Source: Agapanthus africanus (taxonomy: Eukaryota > Streptophyta > Magnoliopsida > Asparagales > Amaryllidaceae). Taken from it: a stretch of DNA of 64,000 bases. The notes below the pieces were generated by a model, which searched no databases, had not been told where the DNA came from, and saw nothing but the letters and a program-made list of their open reading frames with translations. The position numbers and the translations under genes are program-made. Shown piece after piece: positions 10,728 through 22,611 of the stretch. How positions within the stretch are numbered: position 1 is the stretch's first letter; the number at the start of each line of letters is the position of its first letter. Location of the stretch: the NCBI GenBank assembly GCA_030015575.1, contig JASDDO010000026.1:74672530-74736529 (forward strand), read 5' to 3'.

Positions 10728-11739
10728 TGTTCTCCACCGAAAGACCGGGAAGACAAACGTCTTGCCTGAATTTGGGGGCAGATACTATTTGGTTTTATCC
10801 GTCCACCTCTCCGAAGATAGAAAATTGATTTATGACACCGTATATCGGAGGTTTAGACGGATGCGGCCGTTGTAGCAGACTTCGTCAGATTCCCCCTCGT
10901 TTGAAGGGTTTTTTTTATTGTGGGGACGCTTTTCCCTGCATGCGCAAGCCCCTGCAGTTAATTACGCTACCGCATCGCGGCAACAACTTTCTCCTTCTCC
11001 AGATGGTCACTCTGTGTCGCGTGTGTTTATTTTATTTTCGGTTTCCCGTGGATTGTATACAGAGACTAATTTATGTTGTCGCCCGTAGGGTGTGGATTAG
11101 TCCAAATCTGTATTTTCTTAGATTTGGGTTTTGGTTTGGGTTTAAGGATCGTTAATCTCATTTGAGACTAAGATCAACTTAAACGTTCGTTAAGGATACG
11201 TTAATCTAATTTTAGACTAAGATCTACTTAACATGATCATTTAGATCCAATAAAAGAGCATTTGGACTCTATTGTTTTAGTTTAGGGATGTTGCGGTCCA
11301 TAAGTTTAAGGACATCATAGTCCGTGACAGTTTAAAGACGTCATAGTCTATAAAGCTTAAAGACATCATAGTCTATGAGTTTAAGGACTTCCACAGTCCG
11401 TGGAATGTCTGGTTATTGGGACCCGTCACCTCTCTGAAGACGTTGAAGGATTACAACGACATATATCAAAGGTATGAAGAGATGTACCCTTGAATCAATG
11501 TTGGTTGGGAGATCTGTAGTCTAATTTGGGACTAAGATCAAAGATTTATGAGCATGTGGGCTCAATAAATCTGAGGTAGGGTTCTGTGGACAATTTGGGC
11601 TCGGCCCATTTAGTTAAAATGTTGAACATTTAACAATGCTGAGCGTTGATTTGGGTTCTGACAGCCTTTTTTGTCTTTTATTAAGTGTTGAGCGCTTATC
11701 ATAGCTCTGGGGCTTTATTTAAAAAACAGTTTTTGTTTC

Positions 11740-11912
11740 CTCGGCGCACACGTGAGGAGCACGTGGTGCGCTTGGCGCTGAGCGCCAGTCAATGAGCGCA
11801 AAGCCCTTTGGTTAAGTAACGCACATGTGAGGAGCACGTGGCGTGCTTGGCGCTGTGCGCCAGTCAATGAGCGCTTCTTGTGAAATAGCACACACGTGAG
11901 GAGAACGTGGCG
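11740..11912 (-). repeat. CACGTG-pair repeat in A LTR
   Basis: Three units of about 70 bp, each with CACACGTGAGGAGCACGTG or a close variant followed by GCGCTTGGCGCTG and CGCCAGTCAATGAGCGC. Pairs of CACGTG-like sites and AGCGC palindromes alternate. Confidence 0.7.
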
Positions 11913-11934
11913 CGCTTGGCGCTGTGTGCCAGAC

Positions 11935-12840
11935 TTGGAGCGCTGAGGTGCTTCTTTAAATTTGGAGCACTAAGGCTCTACAGCGCTGTGCACTAGATTT
12001 AGAGCGCTGAAGCACTTCGTTTAATTGGAGCGCTAGGGCTCTGCAGCGCTGTGCGCTAAATTTTGGAGCGCTGAAGCGCTTCTTTTAATTGGAGCGCTAA
12101 GGCTCTTTTTATGCAACTCTGCTCTCTGTGAATTAAATTCTCTCTTATAAGAGACTTTGTCTCATGGATCTAAGAACAAAGTTCTTATTTTATAGGAGAT
12201 ATTTCAATCTCTTATGTTTTCGGTGAAAGGCTTTGCCTTTATGGATCTGTGATCCTAAGAGAATTGAATTATTCTCCCCCTTTTTATAATGAGATGTTAT
12301 GATCTCTTTGTGAAAGACATTTTCCTTATAGATCTATGATCTAGCATAAGAACTAAGTTTTTTTTCTGATGAGAAACTTTGATCTCTTTATTTTACCTTG
12401 AAGAAATTCTTCTTCTGCCGAGAGCTTGCTCTTCTCTCTGAACTTTCTCAAAGTTTGTGGGGGGGAGGGGTCCTCTCTCTGTGAGACTTGAAATCTTGGG
12501 TCCTTTATATAGTAGAGGCTGATTTGTTGAATCAGTTGAAGAGATCTTTTCTCTAATTGATTTGGGGATGTTTCCCACCGTTGGATCTTTGATCCTAGGG
12601 CTTCTGTTTCACAGAAGGCAATCTTCTTGTTTTTAACAAGGTTGGGAAATCTTTTCCCATATTTATTCTGTATTTTGGTGATTTTTAATCACCATTGGAT
12701 CATTGATCCAACGGTGCTCTAATTTTTAGATCATAATCTTTCCTGTTTGGAAAGATTCTGAGGAATATTTCCTTAACAGAATTTTATTATGAATTTTGAT
12801 GATTTATCATCTTCGTTGAATCTTTGATCCAACGGTGGAG
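11935..12840 (-). repeat. Array of short inverted-repeat words in A LTR
   Basis: Examples on the + strand: GAGACTTTGTCTC (near 12150), GAACAAAGTTC, AAGGCTTTGCCTT, GGATCTGTGATCC, GAGATGTTATGATCTC, GAGAGCTTGCTCTTCTC, GGATCTTTGATCC, GTGATTTTTAATCAC. Stems of 4-6 bp differ; loops are mostly CTTTG, CTTG or TTT. Confidence 0.7.
12502..12512 (-). promoter_or_regulatory. TATA box of A LTR
   Basis: On the - strand this reads CTATATAAAGG, in sense orientation for element A and 650-800 bases from the likely LTR start. Motif and position only. Confidence 0.5.
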
Positions 12841-12849
12841 AACATTTAG

Positions 12850-13147
12850 TTCTGGCACTAGGCACTCTCGTGCTTTGCACGTGAGCGCTGCCTCAGAGTC
12901 TTTGACTCTTGGCTCTCAGCGCTCTCGTGCTTTGCACGTGATGCGCTGCTTCAGAGTCTTTGAATCTTTAGCGCTGGCGCTCAGCGCTTTCGTGCTTTGC
13001 ACGTAAGGTGTTGCCTCAGAGTCTTTGACTCATGGCGCCGGCGCTTAGCGCTCTCGTGCTTTGCATGTGAGGCGCTGCCTCAGAGTCTTTGACTCATGGC
13101 GCTGGCGCTCAGCGCTCTCGTGCTTTGCACGTGAGGCGCTGCCTCAT
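12850..13147 (-). repeat. Tandem repeat, about 62-68 bp, in A U3
   Basis: Five units with CTCTCGTGCTTTGCACGTGA, GCGCTGCCTCAGAG and GAGTCTTTGACTC. The unit is made of three inverted-repeat words (GTGC-TTT-GCAC, GAGTC-TTT-GACTC, AGCGCT). It lies at the same position as the 53 bp repeat in the O LTR but differs in sequence. Confidence 0.8.
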
Positions 13148-13335
13148 TACTGAAGGTGTCTTTTCACCTTCCTTCTCCACTTTTCCTGAGTCAAGCTTCT
13201 TTTTCCCAGAGCTTGGAAATAGTTCCATCATGCACAACATTTTCTGTGCCTAGACTTAAATGTCTCCCTTCCTAATCTGAAGCAATGCTTCTTTTCTCTC
13301 TCATTTTCAGAGAATCATTTTAACAGAGAAGAGCT

Positions 13336-13867
13336 ATGGCTTGTAATCGCGCACATGCTCGCCGTCAGCCATGGGAGGTGCCCATTGAAGAAATTGTTCC
13401 TCGTTTTGCTGTGCGCTTGGTGAACTCTACTCTTACGAATGACCAATGCGACACGGTGCTGCACGAGCTCTTGACTCGTATAGGATCTCCTCTCCCCATC
13501 GGCTTCATTTGGCTCCGGATGGTTTTCTTGTCTGTGATCAATGACATTCCCCCTCCTCCGGCGGAGATGACTCTGGCAATGCTCGACGCCATGGAAGACA
13601 AGATCGAGTGCTTCCACGAGGCACTTTTGATCACCAGCTCTGAGGGATCGCTATGTCCGGCTGCTAAGCCAGATACGGGCTCAGCGGGTCATCATGTCTG
13701 CCTTTGCTGATGGGTGCGGTGTTGACCGATGGGTAGCCACTCTTCGTGAAGATCGCCGCTTTGTCATGGTGGAGAAGGCAGAGAGAGAGTTAGATAATTT
13801 TATCCATAGTTTTGTGAATCCCTGTACTTTCGATCCCATGTTTAGTGATCTATTTCCTGTAGAATAA
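13336..13867 (+). CDS. Antisense ORF in the 3' region of A, unrecognised
   Basis: A coding-like stretch lies opposite to the element's sense strand, just inside its 3' LTR, the place where Tat-lineage elements are known to carry an antisense ORF. It starts MACNRAHARRQPWEVPIEEI and the end region contains DPMFSDLFPVE, followed by AATAAAATG. I find no known domain; it is not the PMD-type protein encoded at the same position in O. It is short, not fully open (about one break), and no intron signals are obvious. It could be the terminal exon of a once longer antisense gene. Confidence 0.45.
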
Positions 13868-14439
13868 AATGTTCAATTAAATACTTTATTTTTGTTGTTG
13901 AACACATGTTCTTCCTCTCATGTATGCATGTGCGTATATGAATGAGCCTGGTTTCACATATGTCTGTAAACGAAACTTAAGCCGACATAAACAGGAACTA
14001 ATAGCTCTTGGCCGAAAATTTTGACGGGAACAAATGCCCTCCACTACTTTGCCCACGTAAGTATATACGTGAGTGAAGTAGTGCAGAGTAATTCATAGCA
14101 TATGACCAGTTTCGAGTTGGTATATAACTTTCAGAATCTTGATCTGAGAAGATAACGAGCGGACACAAGCGTCGTCATTTATCATTGACTTAAATCTCGA
14201 CTCATAAGGGATATAGTTCCAAACGCTCAACCCCATGAGCCGTACCCTTCTATTTCTTTATATCTTACCCTGGCATGAAGTAGTTTATATGCTCATAAGT
14301 AACTTCTCCATTTCAGTGGCATGTAGCTTTGGCAAGTGTGGCTCATAGATGGTAGATAACAGTTCATCTTGAACTCTTTATAGGGTAGCGATAGCTTTGG
14401 AAACAAGGTTAGGATCTGTTGCCTAAGACTTTCCAAGTT
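13868..14439 (+). other. A 3' region, spacer without recognised features
   Basis: AT-rich sequence after the antisense ORF, with a possible poly(A) signal at its start. It includes AGCGGACACAAGCGTCGTCAT near 14157-14177, matching the words just before the integrase end in O (49.84 kb). No gene seen. Confidence 0.4.
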
Positions 14440-14625
14440 TATAAGCCGTGAGGGTCTCATAAAGATTTTTCTCCCTACGAGTCGAAAGGATCTCATAGGT
14501 GTATTTTCTCCTTAGGAGTCGTGGGGACTCCTAAGTGCGTCTTCTCTTGAGAGTCGTAAGGATCTCACAAGAGAATTTTCTTCCTTACAAGTCGAAAGGA
14601 CTCGTAAGTGGTTGATGAGTTGACT
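14440..14625 (-). repeat. Hairpin words with TCG-AGG loops, A 3' region (block 1)
   Basis: Stem-loops of one type, for example CTTAGGAGTC (14511-14520) and GACTCCTAAG (14526-14535) around GTGGG. Neighbouring words use other stems (CATAAGAG, CTTACAAG) around a similar TCG(T/A)(G/A)AGG(A) loop. Confidence 0.7.
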
Positions 14626-14689
14626 TGTTCCCGAGTCGAAGTATTGCTTTACGACAGGGAGATCAGGGGTTGACATGTATCCGTGTCGA

Positions 14690-14965
14690 AGCGTTGCTTT
14701 ACGACAAAGAGGTCAGGAGTTGACATTGGCCATTTTCCACAGAGTCAGGATTGACTTTATCCGTGTTCCACAGGGTCAGGGGTTGACTTTGGCCATATAG
14801 GGTCAGGATTGACTTTAGCCGTACGTGGTCAGGATTGACTTTAGCCGTACGGGGTCAGGATTGACTTTAGCCGTACGGGGTCAGGTTTGAATTTAGCCGT
14901 ACGGGGTCAGGATTGACTTTAGCCGTATGGGGTCAGATTGACTTTAGCCATACAGGGTCAAGAGT
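14690..14965 (-). repeat. Minisatellite, about 26 bp, A 3' region
   Basis: About nine units of GGGTCAGGATTGACTTTAGC plus CGTACG. TCAGGATTGA is an imperfect inverted repeat. No coding. Confidence 0.8.
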
Positions 14966-14969
14966 TGAC

Positions 14970-15205
14970 TCTCGGTTGTCTGTGCACCGCCGAGTCATGG
15001 AACTGGAAACTTTGCCGCGACTTCGAGATAGTCTCTAGGCTTTCTGTGAACCTTCGAGATTTGGAACTAGGGGCTTTGCCATGGCTCCGCTTTGCTGACG
15101 TTGTGTCTGCTGTAACGAGACGAATGTCGAGGCGGTCTCTAGGTTGTCTGTGAACCATCGAGATTTGGAACTAGGGACTTTACCATGGCTCCGCTTTATT
15201 GTCGC
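14970..15205 (-). repeat. Duplicated block, about 120 bp, A 3' region
   Basis: Two to three partial units with TCTGTGAACCTTCGAGATTT, GGAACTAGGGGCTTTGCCAT and GGCTCCGCTTT. A trans-frame here gives short ORFs with no relatives; not called as genes. Confidence 0.6.
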
Positions 15206-15269
15206 GTCTGAATCCTGCTGGAATGAGGAGGAACGCTGTTGTGGGTCTGCAGGTTGTAGATTCGGCTAT

Positions 15270-15690
15270 TTTTTTTCTTTTTTTTACTCGCTGCTTTTTA
15301 TTGCGAATTGTCCGATCATTTCGGCTATTTTGTATACATATGTTTTACTTGCTGATTTTGTTGCAAGTTGCCCAATCATTTCGGCTATTTCATATGCATT
15401 TTTGGCTCACTGATTTTTTATCACGAGTATGGAACTTGGAATCTGATGTCAGTCTTAGTATCAGTATCACTGCGACAGGAATATTGCCAGGAGCGAATCA
15501 TCATTTGCCGTGAAAGGACTTGGATTTGATACCGATTTAGGCATCAGCATCGCTACAACTGGGATACTGCCAGGAGCGAATTATCATCTGCTGTGAAAGG
15601 ACTTGGAATTTGATACCGATTCAGGCATCAACATCGCTACAACTGGGATACTGCCAGAAGCGAATCATCATCTGCCTTTGTCGGTTCGAA
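15270..15690 (-). repeat. ATCATTTCGGCTATTT words and 82 bp repeats, A 3' region
   Basis: Two clear GCCCAATCATTTCGG-type words occur at 15308-15392. About three units of roughly 80 bp follow, each with GATACCGATTTAGGCATCAG and GGATACTGCCAGGAGCGAAT. Both families recur in O (48.55-48.83 kb) and, reversed, in T1. Confidence 0.7.
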
Positions 15691-15734
15691 CAAGGGTGGC
15701 TTAACAAACAGGGTTAAGATCTTGTCAGCTAAGG

Positions 15735-16446
15735 CTTTTGACTTCATGAGCCGTAAGGGTCTCATAAAGGTATTTCACCCTACGAGTCGTGAGGATCTCA
15801 TAGGTGTACGTTCTCCTTAAAGTCGTGAGGACTTCTAACTGGTGTTCTCTCTATAATTCGTAAGGATCTCATAAGAGTATTTTCTCCTTATAAGTCGAGA
15901 GGACTTACAAGTGTTGTTCACCGTGTGAGCATATCCCTAGTCGCTGGTGGGACTCTATTAGGTAAATGTTTATTCATGCCCGTGGATTATATACAAGGGT
16001 CAGCATTGAACCGCTTGTAGGGCAATCTGGGAAAGGTGATGGCTTAAGAACAAGTTCAGATCTCTGTAGCTTAAGACTTTTGAATATTATGAGCCGTGAG
16101 GGTCTCATAAAAGGGTTCTCCTTACGAGTTGTGAGTAATTTCTCCTTAAGAATCGTGGGGATCTCTAAGTGTGTCGCTCCTTTGTGAGTCGTAAGGATCT
16201 CACGCAAGTGTTTTCTCTTTACATGGTCGAGAGGACCTCGCAAGTGTGCACGAATTTTTTTACGAGCTTGCGCCCTCTCGGTTTTTCACAAACTCGCCGG
16301 TAGCCCTGCTATTTTTACTTACGGAGCCCTTTCGGGTTTTCATCCGTGTCCATTTTGCTTGTGGACGTACCTTTTTTTCTTTTCTTTTTTTTGACGAGTC
16401 AGCCCAAAGATGTTGCGGGTTTGTAGTAGTTTAAAGACGTTTCGGT
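15735..16446 (-). repeat. Hairpin words (blocks 2 and 3) and 3' tail of A up to copia
   Basis: Words of the TCG-AGG loop type at 15745-15915 and 16085-16245, then GCCCTCTCGGTTTTTCACAA and GAGCCCTTTCGGGTTTTCAT stretches with poly-T runs, and finally TTTAAAGACGTTTCGGT, where copia C inserted. The order equals 48.89-49.76 kb of O. No gene. Confidence 0.7.
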
Positions 16447-18156
16447 TGTAGGGTTACTAGGCACGGTCGCAAGGGTCTACAAGGCATCAACCATGCCCGA
16501 TTCAAAAATTAGACGTGCCGAACAACTCTAACCAAGATCGTATACTAGAGATTATGCGAAAACTATAAGCAAGTAAACAATTTTACTTCTAAGAGTTTGG
16601 GATTACAACCTTTGTAGATCCGGTCCTTCACTTCTAAAGCTCCGTGTTGACATCCCTTCGCTGCGATCATCGAGATCCCGGACTCTTGTGACGGTTTTCT
16701 CGGAGAAATGAACGGGCTAGCTCGTTGACTTCGAGGCCGAAGATGATCTATGTCGAGGAGACTCAAACTCAAGCTCCATCTTCACTAGGTCATGAACTTT
16801 GTGAAGAGAACACCCTAAACTAAATGGCAAGTAGTAGAGGATGATGAAATAGGAAGTGGGTTCACTTTGGATTTGGATTTCTCACTCTATTTCTTCACTT
16901 GAAAAATTCTAGTAAGCTTTTCTTCTTCTTGAAGAAGAAGAAGAAGAAAGAAAAGAATAAGAATAATGAATTATTTTAAAAAGAATAATCAAGTGAAGTC
17001 TATCATAATGCAAGCATGGGTGAGTTAACCTTTGTAGAGACTAAACCATAGTTTGAGTTAATGGTTTGGTTAATAAAAATCTTATGCAAAACAAAATGAG
17101 TGGACTTTGTCAAAGATGCTTAAAAGCTTCATGAAGCTTTAAGCCAAGGCAAAGAAAACCACCATTTTGTTTTACCAAAATAAATAAAAACCTAAACCAT
17201 TATCTTAAATATGGTGTAATTCATACACACACCCAAGTTTGCATGTATCATCAATCATGATACAAACTAGTGCACAAACATATATCACATATACAACCTG
17301 TGCACATAAAGTGAGAAAGTTAATCTTAAGTGAACAAATACTAGTTAATGTAAAATAATATATCAAATATATAATTATACATTAAATTATTAAATCAACA
17401 CTTGATTTAATGATCCGGTCATATCGCATATAACCGACTAATATCTAGTGAATCAATATATCGAATCAACACTTGATTCGGTAACCCGGCTATATCTCAT
17501 ATAACCGACTGATGATACAAATCGCGAGAATAGAATACAGTATCACATACAGGTATTATTCTCGGTCCTGCACATATCTCATATGCGCTCCTATTTCGTT
17601 TCTCTTGAGCTAGGAAACCTTTGTGTAGAACTCTAAAGACTCGTCAATACGCCGGCAGCAGGTGGTGATCATATCAATCACCTACAAGCCGCAAGAGGTA
17701 TGCTAAACGTAACGGCCACCCGGGTATTGAGCGATCAGAAGATCAACCAGCAAGCCTGCTCACACTCCTGCGAATCCAATCAGTAACACTTGCCGCACAG
17801 TCCGGTCATGTTCGTCTGATATGTCGCATATCTCGCCCAGGGGTGGTAAACGTCAGACACCAGTAGCTTGATAAGTCATGCCAAAGTAAGGTCCATAACA
17901 AGCGTGAAACTACTGATAACACTTATCAGTAAATCATTGAAACCCTGGCCAGGGATTTCCAGTTATGGCCAGTCGAGCATAGCGCAACATCAACCCCCAA
18001 TACCGGGAGAGACGAATCCCCACCTATCGCTCATTGCCTCCATGTGAATCGGGACTGTACCCAAAAACCACCTGTTTGCATGACTCAGTAGAGCCGTGGT
18101 AGGGTGGAAATCAAAGCACAGTGGGAGACACACAAGACTCTATGACGATCTCGGGT
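16447..18156 (-). repeat. C left LTR, part before nested K
   Basis: TGTAGGGTTACTAGGCACGG marks the + strand left end; the sequence parallels 35900-37610 throughout. CGGGT at 18152-18156 is the target duplicated by K. It contains tandem ATATCNNATATAACCGACT words (about 17400-17510), probably in U3/R. No gene. Confidence 0.85.
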
Positions 18157-21019
18157 TGTCACGCCCCGCTTCCCAGAGTACGCAAACTTAGGCACGTGAC
18201 ATAGCCAACCATGCTACCTGCGGGTAGGACGCATCCATCCGCAGTCACATTACGGTTGTAGAGATATCAAGAACAGTAAAATAAACTAAACTAATACATG
18301 TCCAATTCCATAATAACAAGAATCAATAAACAATAAGTGCGGAAGCTAATGATCCAATACAATGAATAAACAGTACGTCCCATAATGCGGGCTCATATCT
18401 GGAAATGAAAAGCAATAAATAACTAAATCCTAAGGACTCACTGTTCAGCCTGCTGGCTGAAGTACTCCTGCTCGGTCGACGACAAAGGTACGGAATCTGG
18501 GCCATGCAAAACCCAGACGTCAGCGCGTCATGATATCAAGTACATAGTATAAACATGGTAATAAGCAATGCAAGTATAAACATGAGTAAAGCAATAATAA
18601 GAGATAACAAGCAGGGTAATGTGCAATGGTGACTAAACTGTCCTATCAGGTTTTCTACTCTATAGTCTTTGAAACCAATTGATGAATCGTCGATGTAACT
18701 CAATAGTATCCCGTGCGTGCCCGGGACCACGGTCAAGATCCTCGGGGCTGAATCCGAGACGTGCCGCTAAGCAGTAAAAGGTAGTAGGATGGACGAGTGA
18801 TGTCAGCATCAACACTCCGGAGCTGGCCAAGCCCGTAAGACTGATCAGAACAATGTATCGAACTGTTGAGTTACAAGTCGGTTTCACCTTTGATTTCCCC
18901 ATACCCCCAAGCTATGTATGTCAGGTCAGGTATTCAGTAGTCAAGGACTAATGCCAACACAAGGTCGAGTAAAAGTAGGTCTGTCTGGATCGACAGCAGG
19001 AATGGTTAGGTTTGTCGGCATTAGGCATGAAATCATGAAGCAGGTAATGTCATGGTACGGCAGGATGAGTCGGTATGTATGTATCTGTCAGGTATGGCAG
19101 GGTCAGGCCAATATGTCGTGCAATCGGGTAAGTGTTCCCAACAGGTATACAATCAATAATGAACAACAGCAGGAAACAGTAATTAACCACAATATTCCAT
19201 ATAACCACAGTGATGTTTGTATTCTCTTATTAACAGGTTCAATCATCTTAGGGTGCAATAGCCACAAGGTAAAGCAATATCCACAATTATAAATTTAGGA
19301 ACTACATGAAATTATACTAAATATAATAATTGTCTCAAGAATGATTTAACAGTTTAAGCAGATGTGATTCAGTCGTTTTATTTAGTTAAAGCATGGATTG
19401 ATGTGGGTTAATTAATTACGAGGAACGGTTGTAACGATTCCAATATAAAGATACTGCAATAATACGATATTAAATGCCATCACTAAGTTACGGTATTAAA
19501 TAGTGTGAATTGAATTGCGTGGCAAGACTAGATCTCGCACGCTAGCATGTTCAAGCAAGTATTCAGATACTTGCCTCGACGGTCTGCAAACTGGAACACG
19601 GATGCGATGTCGGCAGAAACGCGATATGAAAGCACGGGCCACGGATCGAGTCCCAACAGAGATCAATGAGATCACACGGACCAGGGGACCTCGCTGGAGC
19701 GTCGGGTTCGCCAAGACGGCACGGTCGGATTCCGGCAACGACAAAAGGGAGCGAAGTTAGCAATACGATAGGATACAAGTGACTACGACCAGCAAGGGGG
19801 ATGATTTACACAAAGGAAGGAAAGGGGACACTTACAGAGAGGTGTACCAGGTGACCCCGGCGAGCTCGACGGCGCTGGAACGCCGGCGAAGCAACGGCAG
19901 CGGCTGCAGCAAGGGTTGGAGGCTTCGGGTGTGCGCGGGAGAGGGTGCTGCGGCGAGCTGGAGGAGAGGGGGGTCGGCTCTGGTGGTCGAGGGGAGAAGG
20001 AGGCGGCCCTGGTGACGACGGCGAGGTCGCCGGTGCGTTCTCCGGTGAACAGCGGGGTAGGCAATGGATGAAAGCTCGGGTTGGTGGTCCGGCGAGGAGA
20101 GGAAGGGAGATGCTGACGAGGTCTCGACGAGGATGGTGAGAGGGAGTCGTGGGAGGCGTCGGCGGCGAGGGGCGGCGTCGATGTCGGCTGTGCAGGGTTG
20201 GAGGCGACGCCGGGGGTTGGGTGCAGTGCGGGAGTCGTCGGGAGAACGGGAGGAGGAAGGCGGTGAGTCTCGTGGTGGCGAGGGCGGCGACGGCGAGGTA
20301 GCGGGGGATCGGCGGTGAGGTCGCGGGAAGCTAGGGTTAGGGTTTGTTGGGTTCTCGTGGTGAATGTGGGTTGAAGGAAGGCGGCTGCATGCATTATCAT
20401 ATATAGAGGAAGAGAGAGAGAGAATGAGGAGAGAGACAGAGAGAGATAGGGAAAGGAGGGGCCCACGCGTGAACAGTCTCGCTCGCGATTGGCCAGGAGG
20501 GAGGTGAGGAAATTATTTGAGTAAGGATTTAGGATTTGAGGAAATAAACTGTTAGGAATATATTCGTATATATATATTTTAGTTTTATATTAAATTGAAA
20601 CGGGCCCTTTTTGGCGCGAAATGAAACATTTCCAAATCGCGCCCGGGTTGCGCCCAAATGTTCCAAATTCAAATTATAGGATTTTAAGCGGGTTCCAAAT
20701 TTTGAAAATAGGTGTTTAGTGATTAAAATGCATGCCCCCAAGTCGGACACTTGCACGCGCGCGTAGTCGCCCAAACTGGCCCGTTTAGCCAAACGGAACG
20801 GAATCTCGACACGCGGACGCTACCACGCGACTAGTGGCGACGAGTAGGCTAACATGGACATCTTAAATTTCATTTTAGGAGTTAAAATTTGTTATGTGCC
20901 AAAATGACTTAACCGGTTAAATTTTAGCAAAAAGCACCAAACACTCAGGATAATTGGAAAGAGCAGTATATAGCCCTCAACTAGTAATATAAATAGTATT
21001 ATTGGGCTCAGGTGTTACA
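18157..21019 (-). repeat. K 3' LTR (left)
   Basis: Ends TG..CA on the + strand. A GC-rich block (19.84-20.33 kb) and a GA-rich run with the TATA-like CATATATAGA (20398-20407) lie in the right third. The long Pro/Ser-rich frame through the GC-rich block also occurs in the other LTR and resembles no protein; I read it as LTR leader sequence. Confidence 0.9.
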
Positions 21020-21078
21020 TCATACCCAACTACAAAAAGAATTTCGTCCTCGAAATTCCAAGAATACAAGATAGCTAA

Positions 21079-22608
21079 CTACTGGAAAAGATGAGGGAAT
21101 TTCTGCCGGATCTCGTCCTCTCGCTCCCAAGTGGATTCTCCATGTGATCGATTACCCCAAGAAACTAGCACAAGAGGGATAACCTTGTTCTTAAGAACCT
21201 TTTCTCTTCGATCCTTGATTTCAACGGGTCGCTCCTCGAAAGTCAGGTCCTCTCGCACAGTCAACTCCGAATGATCCAAGACATGAGTCTCATCACGAAC
21301 ATACCTCCGTAGTTGAGACACATGAAACACATCGTGAACTCCTGCTAATGACTGTGGTAACGCCAACCGGTACGATACCTCTCCAACACGCTCCAAAATC
21401 TCGAAGGGTCCGACGAATCGAGGACTAAGCTTTCCCCGACTGCCAAAGCGAATCACCCCTCTAGTCGGTGATATCTTCAGGAATACCAAATCACCCACGG
21501 CGAACTCTAGAGGTCTTCTTGACGTGTTGGCCCAACTCTTCTGTCTGTCTTGAGCTGCCTTCATATGCTTCCTGATTGTATTCACCTTTTCGACTGTCTG
21601 TACCACCAAATCTGGTCCTAGTAACCTTCGTTCACCAACATCATCCCAACAAACCGGCGAACGGCACTTACGACCATACAACGCTTCAAACGGAGCCATC
21701 TGAATTGTCGCCTGGAAGCTATTGTTGTACGAAAACTCCACCAGGTGTAGATGATCTTCCCAAGAACCTTTGAAGTCCAACATGCAAGCCCTCAACATAT
21801 CTTCAAGGGTCTGGATTGTTCTCTCTGATTGTCCATCAGTCTGGGGATGATAAGCTATGCTAAACTTCAATCGAGTCCCCAAACTTTCTTGTAAACTCCT
21901 CCAAAAGTGCGACAAGAACCGAGTGTCCCGATCGGACACGATGCTTACCGGTACTCCATGAAATCTGACAATCTCCTGCATGTACCGTTCTGCCAAAGTC
22001 TCCGTCGATTGACCAACCCGAAAAGGAATAAAGTGAGCTTCCTTGGTCAACCGATCGACAATCACCCATACTGCATTGTTGCCCTTTGGACTCCGCGGTA
22101 AAGTCGTCACGAAATCCATGGTTATATGTTCCCACTTCCATTGAGGAATCGGAAGTGGTTGCAACAAACCAGCAACCCTTTGGTGTTCAGCCTTGACTTG
22201 CTGACACACCAAGCACTTAGCCACGAAGCGAGCAATTTCCCGTTTCATACCTTCCTACCAGAAATGCTGTCGAATATCTCGGTACATCTTCGTCCCTCCT
22301 GGATGTACAGAGTAAGCTGAACTGTGGGCCTCCTTCATAAGCTCTTCACGCACATCTCCTTTTGGCACACACACACGGCTACCATATCTCAACGAACCAT
22401 CTTCATGGATCAGTAAATCGGTTCGTAGTCCGGCTTCAACCTGCTCTCGAAACTTTTGCAGTCTAGGATCCTGCGATTGTGTCGCTTTAATCTTCTCAAC
22501 TAAGGACGATTGTACTTGCAACTGCATCAACTGTCCTGTAGCATATGGTAGCACAACCTCCAAGTAAAATCTCCGAAAATCCTCAATGATCTCTCTCTGT
22601 GCAGTCAA
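21079..22608 (-). pseudogene. K integrase with C-terminal chromodomain-like end
   Basis: Integrase inserts element DNA into the host. The upstream part has the linker and LRYGSRVCVP, the HHCC region ends CLVCQQVKAEH, and the catalytic core shows MDFVTTLPRSP, VSDRDTRF and QSERTIQTLEDML, the D, D and E blocks. The GPFEILERVG and VFHVSQLRRYV segments follow, and the end IPLVLVSWGN..STWEREDEIRQKFPHLF is the degenerate chromodomain tail typical of Tekay/Del elements. Fossil; best preserved part of K. Confidence 0.9.
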
Positions 22609-22611
22609 TAA

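Larger units (their letters stand above)
10728..13325 (-). repeat. A 3' LTR (right edge uncertain)
   Basis: The left end is set by TGTTCTCCACCGAAAGACC, matching TGTTCCCCTCCGAAAGACG at the O LTR end. The TACTATTTGG, CCTGCAG and TACCGC blocks of U5 follow in the same order as in O. The right edge is unclear. Candidate ends on the + strand are TTTTCA at 13168, AACA at 13239 and AACA at 13325; the other Ogre-like LTRs here start TGTT, which favours the last two. I see no clear polypurine tract to decide. Confidence 0.65.

Noticed and set aside
19783-20466. Long Pro/Ser/Arg-rich frame on the - strand, with a similar frame at 26242-26949
   Set aside because: It occurs in both K LTRs through a GC-rich, low-complexity stretch just after the likely transcription start, has several equally long overlapping frames on the other strand, and resembles no protein.
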